From Rhodopseudomonas pentothenatexigens (GTDB lineage Bacteria; Pseudomonadota; Alphaproteobacteria; Rhizobiales; Xanthobacteraceae): a DNA stretch of 64,000 bases. A model generated the notes under the pieces. It saw nothing but the letters and a program-made list of their open reading frames with translations. It did no database searches and was not told where the DNA came from. The stretch's first letter is position 1; every line of letters begins with the position of its first letter. The DNA lies in the NCBI RefSeq assembly GCF_900218015.1, contig NZ_UFQQ01000009.1, positions 62,001-126,000 on the forward strand. Reading direction: 5' to 3'. Both the position numbers and the translations under genes were made by a program. Below, piece by piece: positions 1-7,823 of this stretch.

Positions 1-1
1 C

Positions 2-262
2 GGTCACCGCGAGATCCGGCAGTTGTGGGACTGGAGCGCCTTCGTCGGCTACAAATATCTGGAGTCCGACGCCGTGCTCGACGCCTTCGCGGATTCCGAT
101 TTCGGTCTCGGCGGCACCAATCTCAAGGGATACTTCGTCGGCGGCAGCCTCGGCCTCGGTTCCAACGTCTGGGCTACCGCGCGCTGGATGAGCGCCAACC
201 AGGTCGCGGGCGCGCCCTACGCCGTCGACATCTTCCAGCTCGATCTCAATGCGAGGTTCTGA
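2..262 (+). CDS. Outer-membrane porin, C-terminal part (gene cut by window edge)
   Basis: The reading frame is open from the first bases, so the start lies outside the window. The visible ~86 residues alternate polar and aromatic/glycine residues (WDWSAFVGYKYLE, LKGYFVGGSLGLG, WATARWMSANQ), as transmembrane beta-strands do, and end in LDLNARF. A terminal Phe is the usual signal for BAM-mediated insertion of beta-barrels. It resembles the C-terminus of the alphaproteobacterial 'putative porin' family, but family assignment from this fragment is inference. The stop lies 2 bases before the next gene, a coiled-coil periplasmic protein, so they are probably co-transcribed. Confidence 0.6.
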   Translation, partial: GHREIRQLWDWSAFVGYKYLESDAVLDAFADSDFGLGGTNLKGYFVGGSLGLGSNVWATARWMSANQVAGAPYAVDIFQLDLNARF

Positions 263-264
263 CG

Positions 265-858
265 ATGCGCGGGATACTTGGTCTCGCCGGCCTGGGCCTT
301 TGCCTCGCCTGGGCCGGGCCCGCCCTGGCGGAAAATGAAACCGCGCGCCTGCGCGAGGCGCTGCGCTCAGCCACCGCACAGGTTCGTTCGCTCGAAGACC
401 AGCGCGCCGCGCTCCAGGCCAAGCTGACGGCCACCGAGCAGGAGCGCGACACCGCAAAGAAGCAGAACACCGCGCTGCGCGCCGAGGTCAAAGAAGTGAA
501 CCAGGCCTACCGCCAGGCGGTGAAGGACTTCAACGACCGACTCGCCGAGCGAGACGACACGCTGGAGAAGTGGAAGAGTGCCTACGCCGAGGCGGCGTCG
601 GTGGCTCGCGCCAAGGACGCCGAGCGCGCCAAGTTCGAAGGCGAGGCCAAGGCGTTCCGGGCCAGCACCAAATCCTGCGAAGCCAAGAACGGCAAGCTCG
701 TCAAGATCAGCAACGACGTCGTCACCAAGTACGAGGCGATGGATCCGCTCGAAAAGGTGCTCGATCACGATCCGCTGTTCGGGATGCAGCGTGTCCAGCA
801 CCAGAACCAAGCTCAGGATTTCCGCGACCAGATCCTCGATCAGAAAGCCAAGCCATGA
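265..858 (+). CDS. Periplasmic coiled-coil protein of unknown function
   Basis: A 197-residue protein. Residues 1-22 form a Sec signal peptide (MRGILGLAGLG... ending PALA before ENET). Residues ~25-150 are a nearly continuous heptad-rich coiled coil full of Glu, Lys, Arg and Ala, followed by a short tail ending DQILDQKAKP. No catalytic motif is visible. The ATG at 265 is chosen because it directly follows the porin stop and begins the signal peptide. The stop overlaps the start of the downstream isomerase (ATGA), indicating translational coupling. Location between a porin and a periplasmic isomerase suggests an envelope role, perhaps as a structural or chaperone-like partner; this is inference. 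Confidence 0.7.
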   Translation: MRGILGLAGLGLCLAWAGPALAENETARLREALRSATAQVRSLEDQRAALQAKLTATEQERDTAKKQNTALRAEVKEVNQAYRQAVKDFNDRLAERDDTLEKWKSAYAEAASVARAKDAERAKFEGEAKAFRASTKSCEAKNGKLVKISNDVVTKYEAMDPLEKVLDHDPLFGMQRVQHQNQAQDFRDQILDQKAKP

Positions 859-1868
859 CCCGTGCCGTCGTCACCAGCGGACTGCTCGCTGCAATCACCT
901 TGGCGCTCGCGCTTGCGGAAGCATCGGCGCAGCAGCGCACACCGCAACAGCCGGTCCAGCCTCAGCAGGCCGCCGCACCGCAGCCCGGCCGTGCCGCGCA
1001 GCCGGTGGCGGACGCCGGGTCCGCAGTGAAGGATAGCGACGTCGTCGCCAAGATCGGGGGCAGCGACGTCACCGCCGCCGAGGTGCGATCGGCGATCAGC
1101 TTCCTCGATCCGCGGCAGCAGGCGGCGCTGGCGCGCGATCCGGCGCTACTGAGTCAGACCGTGCGCGCGATCCTGGCCAATCGCTTGGCTTACAAGGAGG
1201 CGCTGTCGAAAAAGTGGGAAGAGCAGCCGGCGGTGCAGGCTCAGATCGCGCGTGTCCGCGAGAGCGTGATCGTCGACGGTTATCTCAAATCGGTGACGGC
1301 GCCGCCTGAATCCTATCCGAGCGAGGCCGAGGTCAAGGCTGTGTACGATGCGAACGCCAGCGCGCTGCTGCTCCCGCGCCGGTTTCGGCTCGCCCAGGTG
1401 CTGATCGCGCTGCCCAAGGACGCCGACAAGGATGCCGATGAGGCGGCGCGCAAGAAGCTCGCCGAGGCGCTGAAGAAGCTGAAGGCGCCCGGCGCCGACT
1501 TCGGCAAGCTCGCCAGGGAGCTGTCCGAGGATCCAGCCTCCGCAGAACGGGAAGGGGAATTAGGGTGGGTCGGTGAGCCCGACCTGCGACCGGAAATTCG
1601 CAGCCAGGTGACCGGCCTGGCGAAAGGCGCCGTGTCGGAGCCGGTTCGGCTCGACGACGGCTGGCACGTGCTCAAGCTGCTCGATACCGAGGCGGCGCGG
1701 CAGCGAACGCTGGCTGAAGTCCGCGACGGCCTGGTGCAGCGTCTGCGGGCCGAGAAGGCCGAGGCCAACAGAAGGGCCTATGTCAACGAATTGTTGAAGC
1801 AGTCGCCGCCGGTGCTCAACGAGATCGCGCTGTCGCGACTGATCGAGGCCAAGACGGAATCCCGATAG
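855..1868 (+). CDS. Periplasmic parvulin-type peptidyl-prolyl isomerase (PpiC/SurA-like)
   Basis: A 337-residue exported protein. It has an N-terminal signal peptide (to about residue 24, SAQQ), then a Gln/Pro/Ala-rich low-complexity linker (about 25-60). A SurA-like helical domain follows (VVAKIGGSDVTAAEVRSAI...), then a parvulin domain from about residue 175 with the family features FRLAQVLIALPK, FGKLARELSEDPAS, GELGWVG and VSEPVRLDDGWHVLKLL. Parvulins catalyse cis/trans isomerisation of Xaa-Pro bonds and in the periplasm assist outer-membrane protein folding. This fits the porin gene two positions upstream. The start overlaps the preceding stop by 4 bases. Confidence 0.85.
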   Translation: MTRAVVTSGLLAAITLALALAEASAQQRTPQQPVQPQQAAAPQPGRAAQPVADAGSAVKDSDVVAKIGGSDVTAAEVRSAISFLDPRQQAALARDPALLSQTVRAILANRLAYKEALSKKWEEQPAVQAQIARVRESVIVDGYLKSVTAPPESYPSEAEVKAVYDANASALLLPRRFRLAQVLIALPKDADKDADEAARKKLAEALKKLKAPGADFGKLARELSEDPASAEREGELGWVGEPDLRPEIRSQVTGLAKGAVSEPVRLDDGWHVLKLLDTEAARQRTLAEVRDGLVQRLRAEKAEANRRAYVNELLKQSPPVLNEIALSRLIEAKTESR

Positions 1869-1941
1869 CGAACGACTTCGGGCCTCGACCCGTGAGCCTG
1901 TGCCACGCCGATCCGGCGAAAGTGCCTTATAACATATACCG

Positions 1942-1956
1942 TTAACAATTAGTTAA
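1942..1956 (+). promoter_or_regulatory. Candidate CtrA-binding site, perfect TTAA-N7-TTAA
   Basis: TTAA at 1942 and TTAA at 1953 are separated by exactly seven bases (CAATTAG), matching the full CtrA consensus of alphaproteobacteria. The site lies in an AT-rich island (about 1925-1985) in otherwise GC-rich DNA, 58 bases upstream of the sugar transferase start, a normal promoter position. Binding is inferred. Confidence 0.5.
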
Positions 1957-2013
1957 ACTATCACATTCGTATGATATTGCGTCTGCATCGGATTGCTGCG
2001 GTGCAGGTGCGAC

Positions 2014-3489
2014 GTGACGGACACCATCAACCCGGTCGATGCTCTCGACGCGGACCATCAGGCCGCCAGCCTCCGGGACGCAACCAAGCAGCGCTTTTCG
2101 CTTCCTTTCGCAGTCATCGGACCGGCGCTGGCGCTCGCCGACACTTTGATCATCGTGGCTGCTGGGACGCTCGGCGGAGTGCTCTATCAACAGGCGCTGG
2201 GAGGCATCGTTCAGGTCAGCATCTATGCCGGCCTCGGGCTGGTGGCGAGCTTGCTGTATGTGCTCGCTGCGCACCGGGCCGGTCTGTATCGGGTCAACGG
2301 CGTCATCGAGCCGCGTCCCAGCCATGGCCGCGTTGCGGCGAGCTGGTGCTTTGCGATGCTGGCGCTGGCGGTGATCCTGTTCATGCTCAAATCCGGCAGC
2401 GAGGTGTCGCGCGGTGCGATCGTCTGCATGTTTGCACTCGGCGCCTGCGGATTGTTGTGGTGGCGGCGGTTCGCCAAGCAGCGGTTGCGTTCCGCGCTCG
2501 CAGCGGGTGCGATCGCCGGCCGGCGTGCAGTGGTGATCGGGACTCGCGCCGAGCTGACTCGCTACTCGCGAGGCGTGTTGCTGCGCGACTTTGGTCTGGA
2601 CGAAGTCGATCGCGTCATTGTGTCCCGTCCGGAGGCGGTCGACCGGGGCGCCGAGCTGCCGTTGCAACGGATCAACGTCGCGGTCCAGCGTATCCGGGCC
2701 TCGACGGCCGAGGAAATCGTGCTGGCGTTGCCGTGGTCGAACAACGCCGAATTCGAGACGCTGCTCGATCGCCTCCGGATATTCCCGCTGCCTGTCCGTC
2801 TGCTGCCGGATTGCGCAGTATCGTCGATCCTGGATCGACAGGGAGCGTCGGTCCCGCACGTCTATATGGTCGAATTGCAGCGACCGCCGCTGACCGCGCT
2901 GGAGCGCGGCGCCAAGCGGCTGCTGGACGTCATGGTCGCCCTGACCGCACTGGTGCTGCTGTCGCCGCTGCTGCTGGTGGCCGCGGTCGCCATTAAACTC
3001 GAGTCCCGAGGTCCGGTCATCTTCCGGCAGCGCCGCCACGGGTTCAACGGCCGGCCATTCATGATCTACAAACTGCGTTCGATGCGGGTCCAGGAAGACG
3101 GGGCGGCGGTGGTCCAGGCCACCAAGCGCGACCCGCGCGTAACCCGGGTGGGGCGGATTCTGCGCGAGACCAGCATCGACGAGCTTCCGCAGCTTGTGAA
3201 TGTTCTGCAAGGGTACATGTCGGTGGTCGGGCCCCGTCCGCACGCGCTGGTGCACGATCACGAATACGGCAAGCTGATCGACAGCTACGCCTTCCGGCAT
3301 CACGTCAAGCCTGGCATCACCGGCTGGGCGCAGGTTCACGGCGCGCGCGGCGGAACTCCGCGTCTCGAATTGATGGAACGGCGAGTCGCGCTCGATCTTT
3401 GGTATATCGACAATTGGAGCCTGGCGCTCGATATCCATATCATGATCAAGACCTGTTTCGAATTGATCAGGCGGCGGAATGCGTACTGA
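2014..3489 (+). CDS. Initiating polyprenyl-phosphate sugar-1-phosphate transferase (WcaJ/ExoY/UppE-like)
   Basis: An integral membrane enzyme that transfers a sugar-1-phosphate to undecaprenyl phosphate, the first step of a polysaccharide repeat unit. The N-terminal half has several hydrophobic helices (residues ~20-150) and a CoA-binding-like Rossmann region ([18 protein letters not shown]). The C-terminal ~200 residues are the bacterial sugar transferase domain. It shows a hydrophobic hairpin ([14 protein letters not shown]), the [10 protein letters not shown] and YKLRSMR motifs, [16 protein letters not shown], the VGPRPHA motif and the [10 protein letters not shown] motif. GTG at 2014 (MTDTINPV) is preferred, with TTG at 1993 as alternative. 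In Rhizobiales such enzymes make exopolysaccharide or the unipolar polar adhesin; which one applies here is unknown. A CtrA box lies upstream. Confidence 0.88.
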   Translation: MTDTINPVDALDADHQAASLRDATKQRFSLPFAVIGPALALADTLIIVAAGTLGGVLYQQALGGIVQVSIYAGLGLVASLLYVLAAHRAGLYRVNGVIEPRPSHGRVAASWCFAMLALAVILFMLKSGSEVSRGAIVCMFALGACGLLWWRRFAKQRLRSALAAGAIAGRRAVVIGTRAELTRYSRGVLLRDFGLDEVDRVIVSRPEAVDRGAELPLQRINVAVQRIRASTAEEIVLALPWSNNAEFETLLDRLRIFPLPVRLLPDCAVSSILDRQGASVPHVYMVELQRPPLTALERGAKRLLDVMVALTALVLLSPLLLVAAVAIKLESRGPVIFRQRRHGFNGRPFMIYKLRSMRVQEDGAAVVQATKRDPRVTRVGRILRETSIDELPQLVNVLQGYMSVVGPRPHALVHDHEYGKLIDSYAFRHHVKPGITGWAQVHGARGGTPRLELMERRVALDLWYIDNWSLALDIHIMIKTCFELIRRRNAY

Positions 3490-3634
3490 CCCGTTGCGAT
3501 GAGAATAGGATACCGTCTTGGGCCTGTCATATCGTCCCGCCGCGATCTTGCCTGCCCAGCGGAAGCTCCGTCGACGATCCGGTGAGTATCGGTTGTCGTC
3601 GGCGATCGCGCCGAACGGCAGCGGGGAGTTGCAG

Positions 3635-3651
3635 CCAACCAAATTTGTTGG
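3635..3651. promoter_or_regulatory. Short inverted repeat upstream of HTH gene
   Basis: Arms CCAAC and GTTGG flank an AT-rich centre (CAAATTT) about 90 bases upstream of the HTH gene. It could be an operator for autoregulation, but no family consensus is matched. The rest of 3490-3738 shows nothing else I can support. Confidence 0.25.
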
Positions 3652-3738
3652 GAGGCCTATTGAAAACTTTGGGGAATCACGCTTACTAGATTCTCTCGCA
3701 CAGGTTCGTCGTGCGAGATGTGGTTCGGAGACAGCGAC

Positions 3739-4095
3739 ATGGTCGGTAGGAGGCATCCCTCTGAGGAAATTGCGACCAAGCTCGCCCAAGCCAACGAACT
3801 GGCAGCCAAAGGCAAGACGCAGCGAGAGATTTCCAAGGCGCTCGGCGTCAGCGTTATGACCTATCATCGCTGGAAGAAGATGCCAATCTCATCCGCAGGC
3901 TCGACTGCCACAGGCGACACCCGAGAGGACGATGCGCCGCAGGCCGAGTCCGATGATGCGCTCAAGCATCTCGAGCTGGAAAATTCCCGGCTGCGTAAGT
4001 TGGTGACCGACCTTCTGCTCGAGAAGATCAGCCTGGAGGAAGAGCTGCGCGACCGACATGCGGCGCGGCAGCGGCGATCCGAAAAAACCAAGTAG
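3739..4095 (+). CDS. Small HTH/leucine-zipper protein related to IS3-family OrfA
   Basis: A 118-residue protein. The N-terminal domain (HPSEEIATKLAQANELAAKGKTQREISKALGV then SVMTYHRWKK) is an IS3-OrfA-like helix-turn-helix. The C-terminal part is a coiled coil (LKHLELENSRLRKLVTDLLLEK) like the OrfA leucine zipper. No OrfB integrase domain with DDE motif follows and no terminal inverted repeats are visible, so this is not an intact insertion sequence. ATG 3739 is chosen because GGAG at 3726 is well spaced; ATG 3718 is weaker. Placement between the sugar transferase and the tyrosine kinase suggests a domesticated DNA-binding protein serving polysaccharide regulation, which is inference. Confidence 0.65.
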   Translation: MVGRRHPSEEIATKLAQANELAAKGKTQREISKALGVSVMTYHRWKKMPISSAGSTATGDTREDDAPQAESDDALKHLELENSRLRKLVTDLLLEKISLEEELRDRHAARQRRSEKTK

Positions 4096-4121
4096 CTTCC
4101 CTGGCGAAGCCACGGCCGCGG

Positions 4122-4145
4122 CCTCCAACCGGAGGGCGTTTTCTT
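4122..4145 (+). terminator. Possible intrinsic terminator between convergent genes
   Basis: CCTCC-AACC-GGAGG followed by GGCGTTTTCTT, 26 bases after the HTH gene stop. The stem is short, but the T-rich tail and convergent position fit a Rho-independent terminator. Confidence 0.4.
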
Positions 4146-4220
4146 GGCACGGGGCGTGTAGGCTCAGGGGGACGATGGCGTCGAGCGGCGTCTTTCCGGA
4201 AGCCGCGTCGGTGGTCCCGG

Positions 4221-6605
4221 TCACGCCGCCGATCTCTGCTGCGCGGACGGCGGCCAGTTCGACGCATAATAGCCGCCGCGGTACAACCCCGGCTGCTCGA
4301 ACCGTTCCAGCGCTCGCAGGTCCACCTTGTTCAGAACGACCCCGAGCAGTCGATCGTAAAGCTCGGGGCGCGCCATCAGGTGATGTTGCACCGTCCGGAT
4401 CGGAGTCTTGCCCCATTCCACCACGAATACCAGCCAGTCGATCAGCGGCAGCGTCGCGCGCACGTCGATCACCGGCGCAATCGGCGGCAGATCGACGATG
4501 ATATAGTCGTAGCGTCGCCGCAGGTCCTCGATCAGGCCAGAGAACGCCGGCGACGACAAGATTTCGTCTCCGTGCACGGGATGGTCCGCGCTCAGCAACG
4601 GGAGCAAAGCCAGTCCTGTGTCTGGTGCGCACCCGATTGCCCGGTCGAGAACCGCCTGGCCCTCGAGCACTTCGAGCCATCCGGCGGTGGGGCGCGGCAC
4701 CAGGACGCTGGCGAGCGTCGGGCTTCGGAGATCGAGGTCCAGCAGGATCACGCGCTTGCCGGCGTCGGCCATCAGCATCGCGAGGTTGCAGGCGATCGTC
4801 GACTTGCCCTCGTTCGGCAGCGTCGAAGTGACGCCGATCACCTTGTTGTCGCGCACCGCGGGGCGCAGCTCCGCGGTCACCTTGATGGCGCGGAACGCCT
4901 CAGTGAAGATCGACAGCGGCTCGTCGACGGACCGCCGCATCAGCGGCTCGGCGATCGCCAATGGCGGGACGGTGGAACCCTCGGTCGCGGCACGCGGCTC
5001 ATCGCCGGACTCTCGCTTCCGTGCCCAGCGGCCGTCGCGCGGTGCGCCAGCGCCGCGCCCCAGGCGAGTGCCGATTGACGGCACGACCGCCAGGCATTTG
5101 GTCCGCAGCGCCTGTTGGATCTGCTTCTGGGTGCGGAACGTGCCGTCGACCGCCTCACGCAGCGCCGCCACGCCGAAGCTGAGAATGATCCCGAAGGCTG
5201 CGGAGATCGCCAGCACCAGCGAGGTGATCGGCTTGCTCTTGTGCAGCGGCGGCGACGCAGAATTGATCACCCTGGCTTCCGTGATCGGAAACGACTCCTG
5301 CTGGATCACTTCCGCGTAGCGGCCGAGAAAGCTCTCATAGATCGTGTGATAGGTCTTGGCCGAGCTTTCCAATTCGGCGAGACCGATCCTGTCCCTGTTG
5401 GTGCTCTGGCCTTCCGACACCAGATTGGCCAACTCGGCCTCGAGATTCTGCTCGCGTGTCCTGGCGATCTCGTAGTCGCTCTGATAGCTCGCAGCAATCC
5501 GCCCGAGCTCGGCGGCGATGTTCCGGCTGAGCTCCTGCATCTGCTCGCGCAGATTGACCGCGGCGCTGTGATCCGCGCCGTAGCGCGCCGACAGGCTGGC
5601 GGCTCGTCCCGACAGGTCGAGATACTGATTGCGCAGCCGGGTCACGACGTCGTTCTTGAGCAGATCGGAGACCGCGGCCTCGCCAATGTCCAGCTTGCGG
5701 ATTTGTTCGATCCGGTCGAGCCGCGCTTTCGCCTCGGTGGTGGCCCCGCGCGCGGTGGAGAGCTGGCTATTGAGGTCGAACAGCTGCTGCTCGCCGATCA
5801 GCCGGTTCTGACCGCCCGCCGCCGTCGTGGCGTGGCCGCCGCCGAAATCGACGATCTTGTTCCTCTCTTTGTATTCGAGAACAGCCTTGTCGGCGGCGGT
5901 GACCTTCGCTCTCAGCTCGTTGATGCGGTCCTGCAGCCAAGTGCTGGCGCGCCGGGTCGTCTCGTATTTGGCGTCGAGCTGGTCGTCGATATAGGTCTCG
6001 GCGATGGCGTTGGCGATCCGCGCGGCGAGTTCGGGATTCCGCGCGGTGTAGGAAATGTTCAGGGCATAGGTCCGCTCGACGCGGGCGATGCTGCGACGAC
6101 CGAGCAATTCGTTGACGGCCCGCCGCTCCTGGTCCACGGCGCCGTTGTCGGACCAGGACACCAGGTTCCTGATCCGGCCGAGGGTGCCGCCCGAAGAGAC
6201 GAAGTTCGGATCGTCGGCCAGCCGCAATTGCCGCACCACGGCGCGCGCGATCCGTTCGGACGCGAGAATCTCGACTTGCGAGCCGACCTGGATGGTGTCG
6301 AGCGGCATGTCGGCCGAGGACTGCAACTGGTTCTGAAAGATCCGCAGCTTGCTGCTGTCGATCAGCAGCGTCGCGGTCGCGGTGTATTCCGGCGGCGTCG
6401 TGGCCAGATAGGCGATTCCGACAGCGACGGTCGCGGCCGGAATCCCGATGAAGATCACGATCTGGCGGCGGAGGAATCCACCGAGTTGCTCGATCAGAGA
6501 CGCCATCTGCGCGGCGGGGCTCTCGTCCCGGGACATCTCGTGATCAGCCGGATCGGATGATCGGCGCGACAGCATATCCATCGATGCGGTATCCTGGCCG
6601 AGCAC
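4221..6605 (-). CDS. Wzc/GumC-type polysaccharide co-polymerase with C-terminal BY-kinase domain
   Basis: A 794-residue inner-membrane protein for chain-length control and export of exopolysaccharide. The N-terminal Wzz domain has a transmembrane helix at ~50-70 and a long periplasmic coiled-coil region (~210-440). A second membrane helix is at ~460-485. The cytoplasmic tyrosine kinase domain has Walker A TSTLPNEGKST (594-604), Walker A' VILLDLDLRSP (619-629) and Walker B YIIVDLPP (701-708). The C-terminal tail has only a few tyrosines (Y775, Y779, Y780) instead of the large cluster of Wzc, so autophosphorylation may be limited. It converges on the sugar transferase/HTH pair, forming one polysaccharide locus. 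An internal ATG (MDML) nearby could be the true start. Confidence 0.88.
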   Translation of the reverse strand: MLGQDTASMDMLSRRSSDPADHEMSRDESPAAQMASLIEQLGGFLRRQIVIFIGIPAATVAVGIAYLATTPPEYTATATLLIDSSKLRIFQNQLQSSADMPLDTIQVGSQVEILASERIARAVVRQLRLADDPNFVSSGGTLGRIRNLVSWSDNGAVDQERRAVNELLGRRSIARVERTYALNISYTARNPELAARIANAIAETYIDDQLDAKYETTRRASTWLQDRINELRAKVTAADKAVLEYKERNKIVDFGGGHATTAAGGQNRLIGEQQLFDLNSQLSTARGATTEAKARLDRIEQIRKLDIGEAAVSDLLKNDVVTRLRNQYLDLSGRAASLSARYGADHSAAVNLREQMQELSRNIAAELGRIAASYQSDYEIARTREQNLEAELANLVSEGQSTNRDRIGLAELESSAKTYHTIYESFLGRYAEVIQQESFPITEARVINSASPPLHKSKPITSLVLAISAAFGIILSFGVAALREAVDGTFRTQKQIQQALRTKCLAVVPSIGTRLGRGAGAPRDGRWARKRESGDEPRAATEGSTVPPLAIAEPLMRRSVDEPLSIFTEAFRAIKVTAELRPAVRDNKVIGVTSTLPNEGKSTIACNLAMLMADAGKRVILLDLDLRSPTLASVLVPRPTAGWLEVLEGQAVLDRAIGCAPDTGLALLPLLSADHPVHGDEILSSPAFSGLIEDLRRRYDYIIVDLPPIAPVIDVRATLPLIDWLVFVVEWGKTPIRTVQHHLMARPELYDRLLGVVLNKVDLRALERFEQPGLYRGGYYASNWPPSAQQRSAA

Positions 6606-6911
6606 TCGGTACGCAATCCGCCCCGAGGCCGAAGACTGCGGCGTGACGATCGCGCAGCCATCGATCGCGCAGAACCCGCACGTCGCCGGCGTGCGGCCGA
6701 TCGGTCACATTCGTGTCTAGCCAAGAAATAATACACAATTGTAACAGATGATATTGGCGACACAGCAAGACGTCGACATATCATGCCGGTCGGGCCCCGG
6801 TGTAGCGATGTGGCCGAGCCCGTGTTCGAAGGCGCAGGGACAGGGCGTCGCGGTGATCCGCGGTTGACCGGCGCGGCTGGCCGGTCCGGGGCTCCGGGCC
6901 CTGAGCCCTCC
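6606..6911. other. Intergenic region with probable promoter of the Wzc-type gene
   Basis: 306 bases without a gene between two leftward genes. An AT-rich stretch at about 6718-6760, containing ACAATTGT, stands out from the GC-rich surroundings and probably holds the promoter of the co-polymerase gene. No recognisable regulator consensus or RNA is seen. Confidence 0.35.
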
Positions 6912-7703
6912 TCAGCGCCTGAAGTCCGGCCTGCGCTTCTGCTGGAATGCGGCGACGCCTTCGGCGAATTCGGCGCTGCCGAACGCGGCACCCTGGGCGA
7001 AGGCTTCGAGTGCAAAGAACTGCTCGATCGGTTCGAACGCGCCGTTGATCAGCATCTTGGTAAGGCCGAGCGAGGTGGCGGGACCGGCGGCGAGCTCGGC
7101 GGCGAGCTTCAGCGCCTCGTCCATCAGCGTATCCGCCGGCACCACGCGTTTGGCGATGCCGAGGGACAGCGCCTCATCCGCTTCGACCCGGCGGTTGGTG
7201 AGCAGGATGTCCTTGGCCCGCATCGCGCCGATTGCGCGCGGCAGTGTCAGCGCCAGGCCGAGATCCGGGGCGGCACCGAGCCCGGGAAACGCCGCGCGGA
7301 AGTAGGCCTGGTCGGACATCAGCACGATGTCGCACAGCAGCGCCAGTGAGAAGCCGGCGCCGGCCGCGGAGCCGTTGACGGCGGCGATCACCGGCTTTTC
7401 GGCGGTGAGCAGCATCTTGGCCCAGCCGTGCGTGACCTGCATCCGCCGCCGTACCTGCGGCGCGCCGCGCTCGCCCATGTTGTTGATGTCGCCGCCGGCG
7501 CAGAACGATCCCGCGCTGCCGGTGATGACCAGAGAGCGAACCGCCGGATCGGTGAGCAATTCCGGGAGACGCGTTTCCAGATGCTGCTTCACCGCCGGCT
7601 GCAGCGCGTTGCGCGTCGACGGGCTGTTGAGGCGAACCACCACGACGTCGTCATGGCGTTCGAACACGACGGCATTGCCGTCGGCTGCGCTGCCTGCAGG
7701 CAT
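6912..7703 (-). CDS. Crotonase-family enoyl-CoA hydratase/isomerase
   Basis: A 263-residue crotonase-fold protein. The CoA/oxyanion-hole motifs are present (SFCAGGDINNM around residue 66 and NGSAAGAGFSLALLCD around 110). The first catalytic Glu of classical hydratases (in FGQPE...G) is replaced here (AAFPGLGAAPDLG), and the second position reads AKDILL. The PD-x-G pattern is instead typical of PaaG-like isomerases, so simple hydration is not assured. It is transcribed divergently from an acyl-CoA ligase across a 120-base gap holding a perfect palindrome. The two are therefore probably co-regulated in breakdown of the same acyl-CoA. Confidence 0.85.
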   Translation of the reverse strand: MPAGSAADGNAVVFERHDDVVVVRLNSPSTRNALQPAVKQHLETRLPELLTDPAVRSLVITGSAGSFCAGGDINNMGERGAPQVRRRMQVTHGWAKMLLTAEKPVIAAVNGSAAGAGFSLALLCDIVLMSDQAYFRAAFPGLGAAPDLGLALTLPRAIGAMRAKDILLTNRRVEADEALSLGIAKRVVPADTLMDEALKLAAELAAGPATSLGLTKMLINGAFEPIEQFFALEAFAQGAAFGSAEFAEGVAAFQQKRRPDFRR

Positions 7704-7755
7704 GTGTTTCCACCCTTGTGTTGTTTCGGGTGACGATAGCGCAGTTGGCGAGAAT

Positions 7756-7776
7756 TTGCGAAAACGATTTTCGCAA
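7756..7776. promoter_or_regulatory. Perfect 21-bp palindromic operator in divergent promoter
   Basis: Arms TTGCGAAAA and TTTTCGCAA surround a CGA centre with no mismatch. The site sits in the middle of the 120-base gap between the crotonase and acyl-CoA ligase genes. A closely related palindrome occurs at 10509-10527 next to the IclR gene. IclR binding at both is inferred. Confidence 0.7.
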
Positions 7777-7823
7777 TGCTAGAACGCGTCCCAAGCAACG
7801 ATAGCAACAGGGTGGAGCGCGAC

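Noticed and set aside
1942-3867. 641-codon frame antisense to the sugar transferase
   Set aside because: Covers a gene with the sugar transferase motifs; no plausible domain.
3739-4095. Intact IS3-family insertion sequence
   Set aside because: No OrfB integrase, frameshift window or terminal inverted repeats around it.
5115-6560. Long open frame (481 codons) antisense to the Wzc-type gene
   Set aside because: High GC keeps antisense frames open; its translation is Arg/Asp/Gly-rich with no domain, and it fully overlaps a gene with clear Walker motifs.
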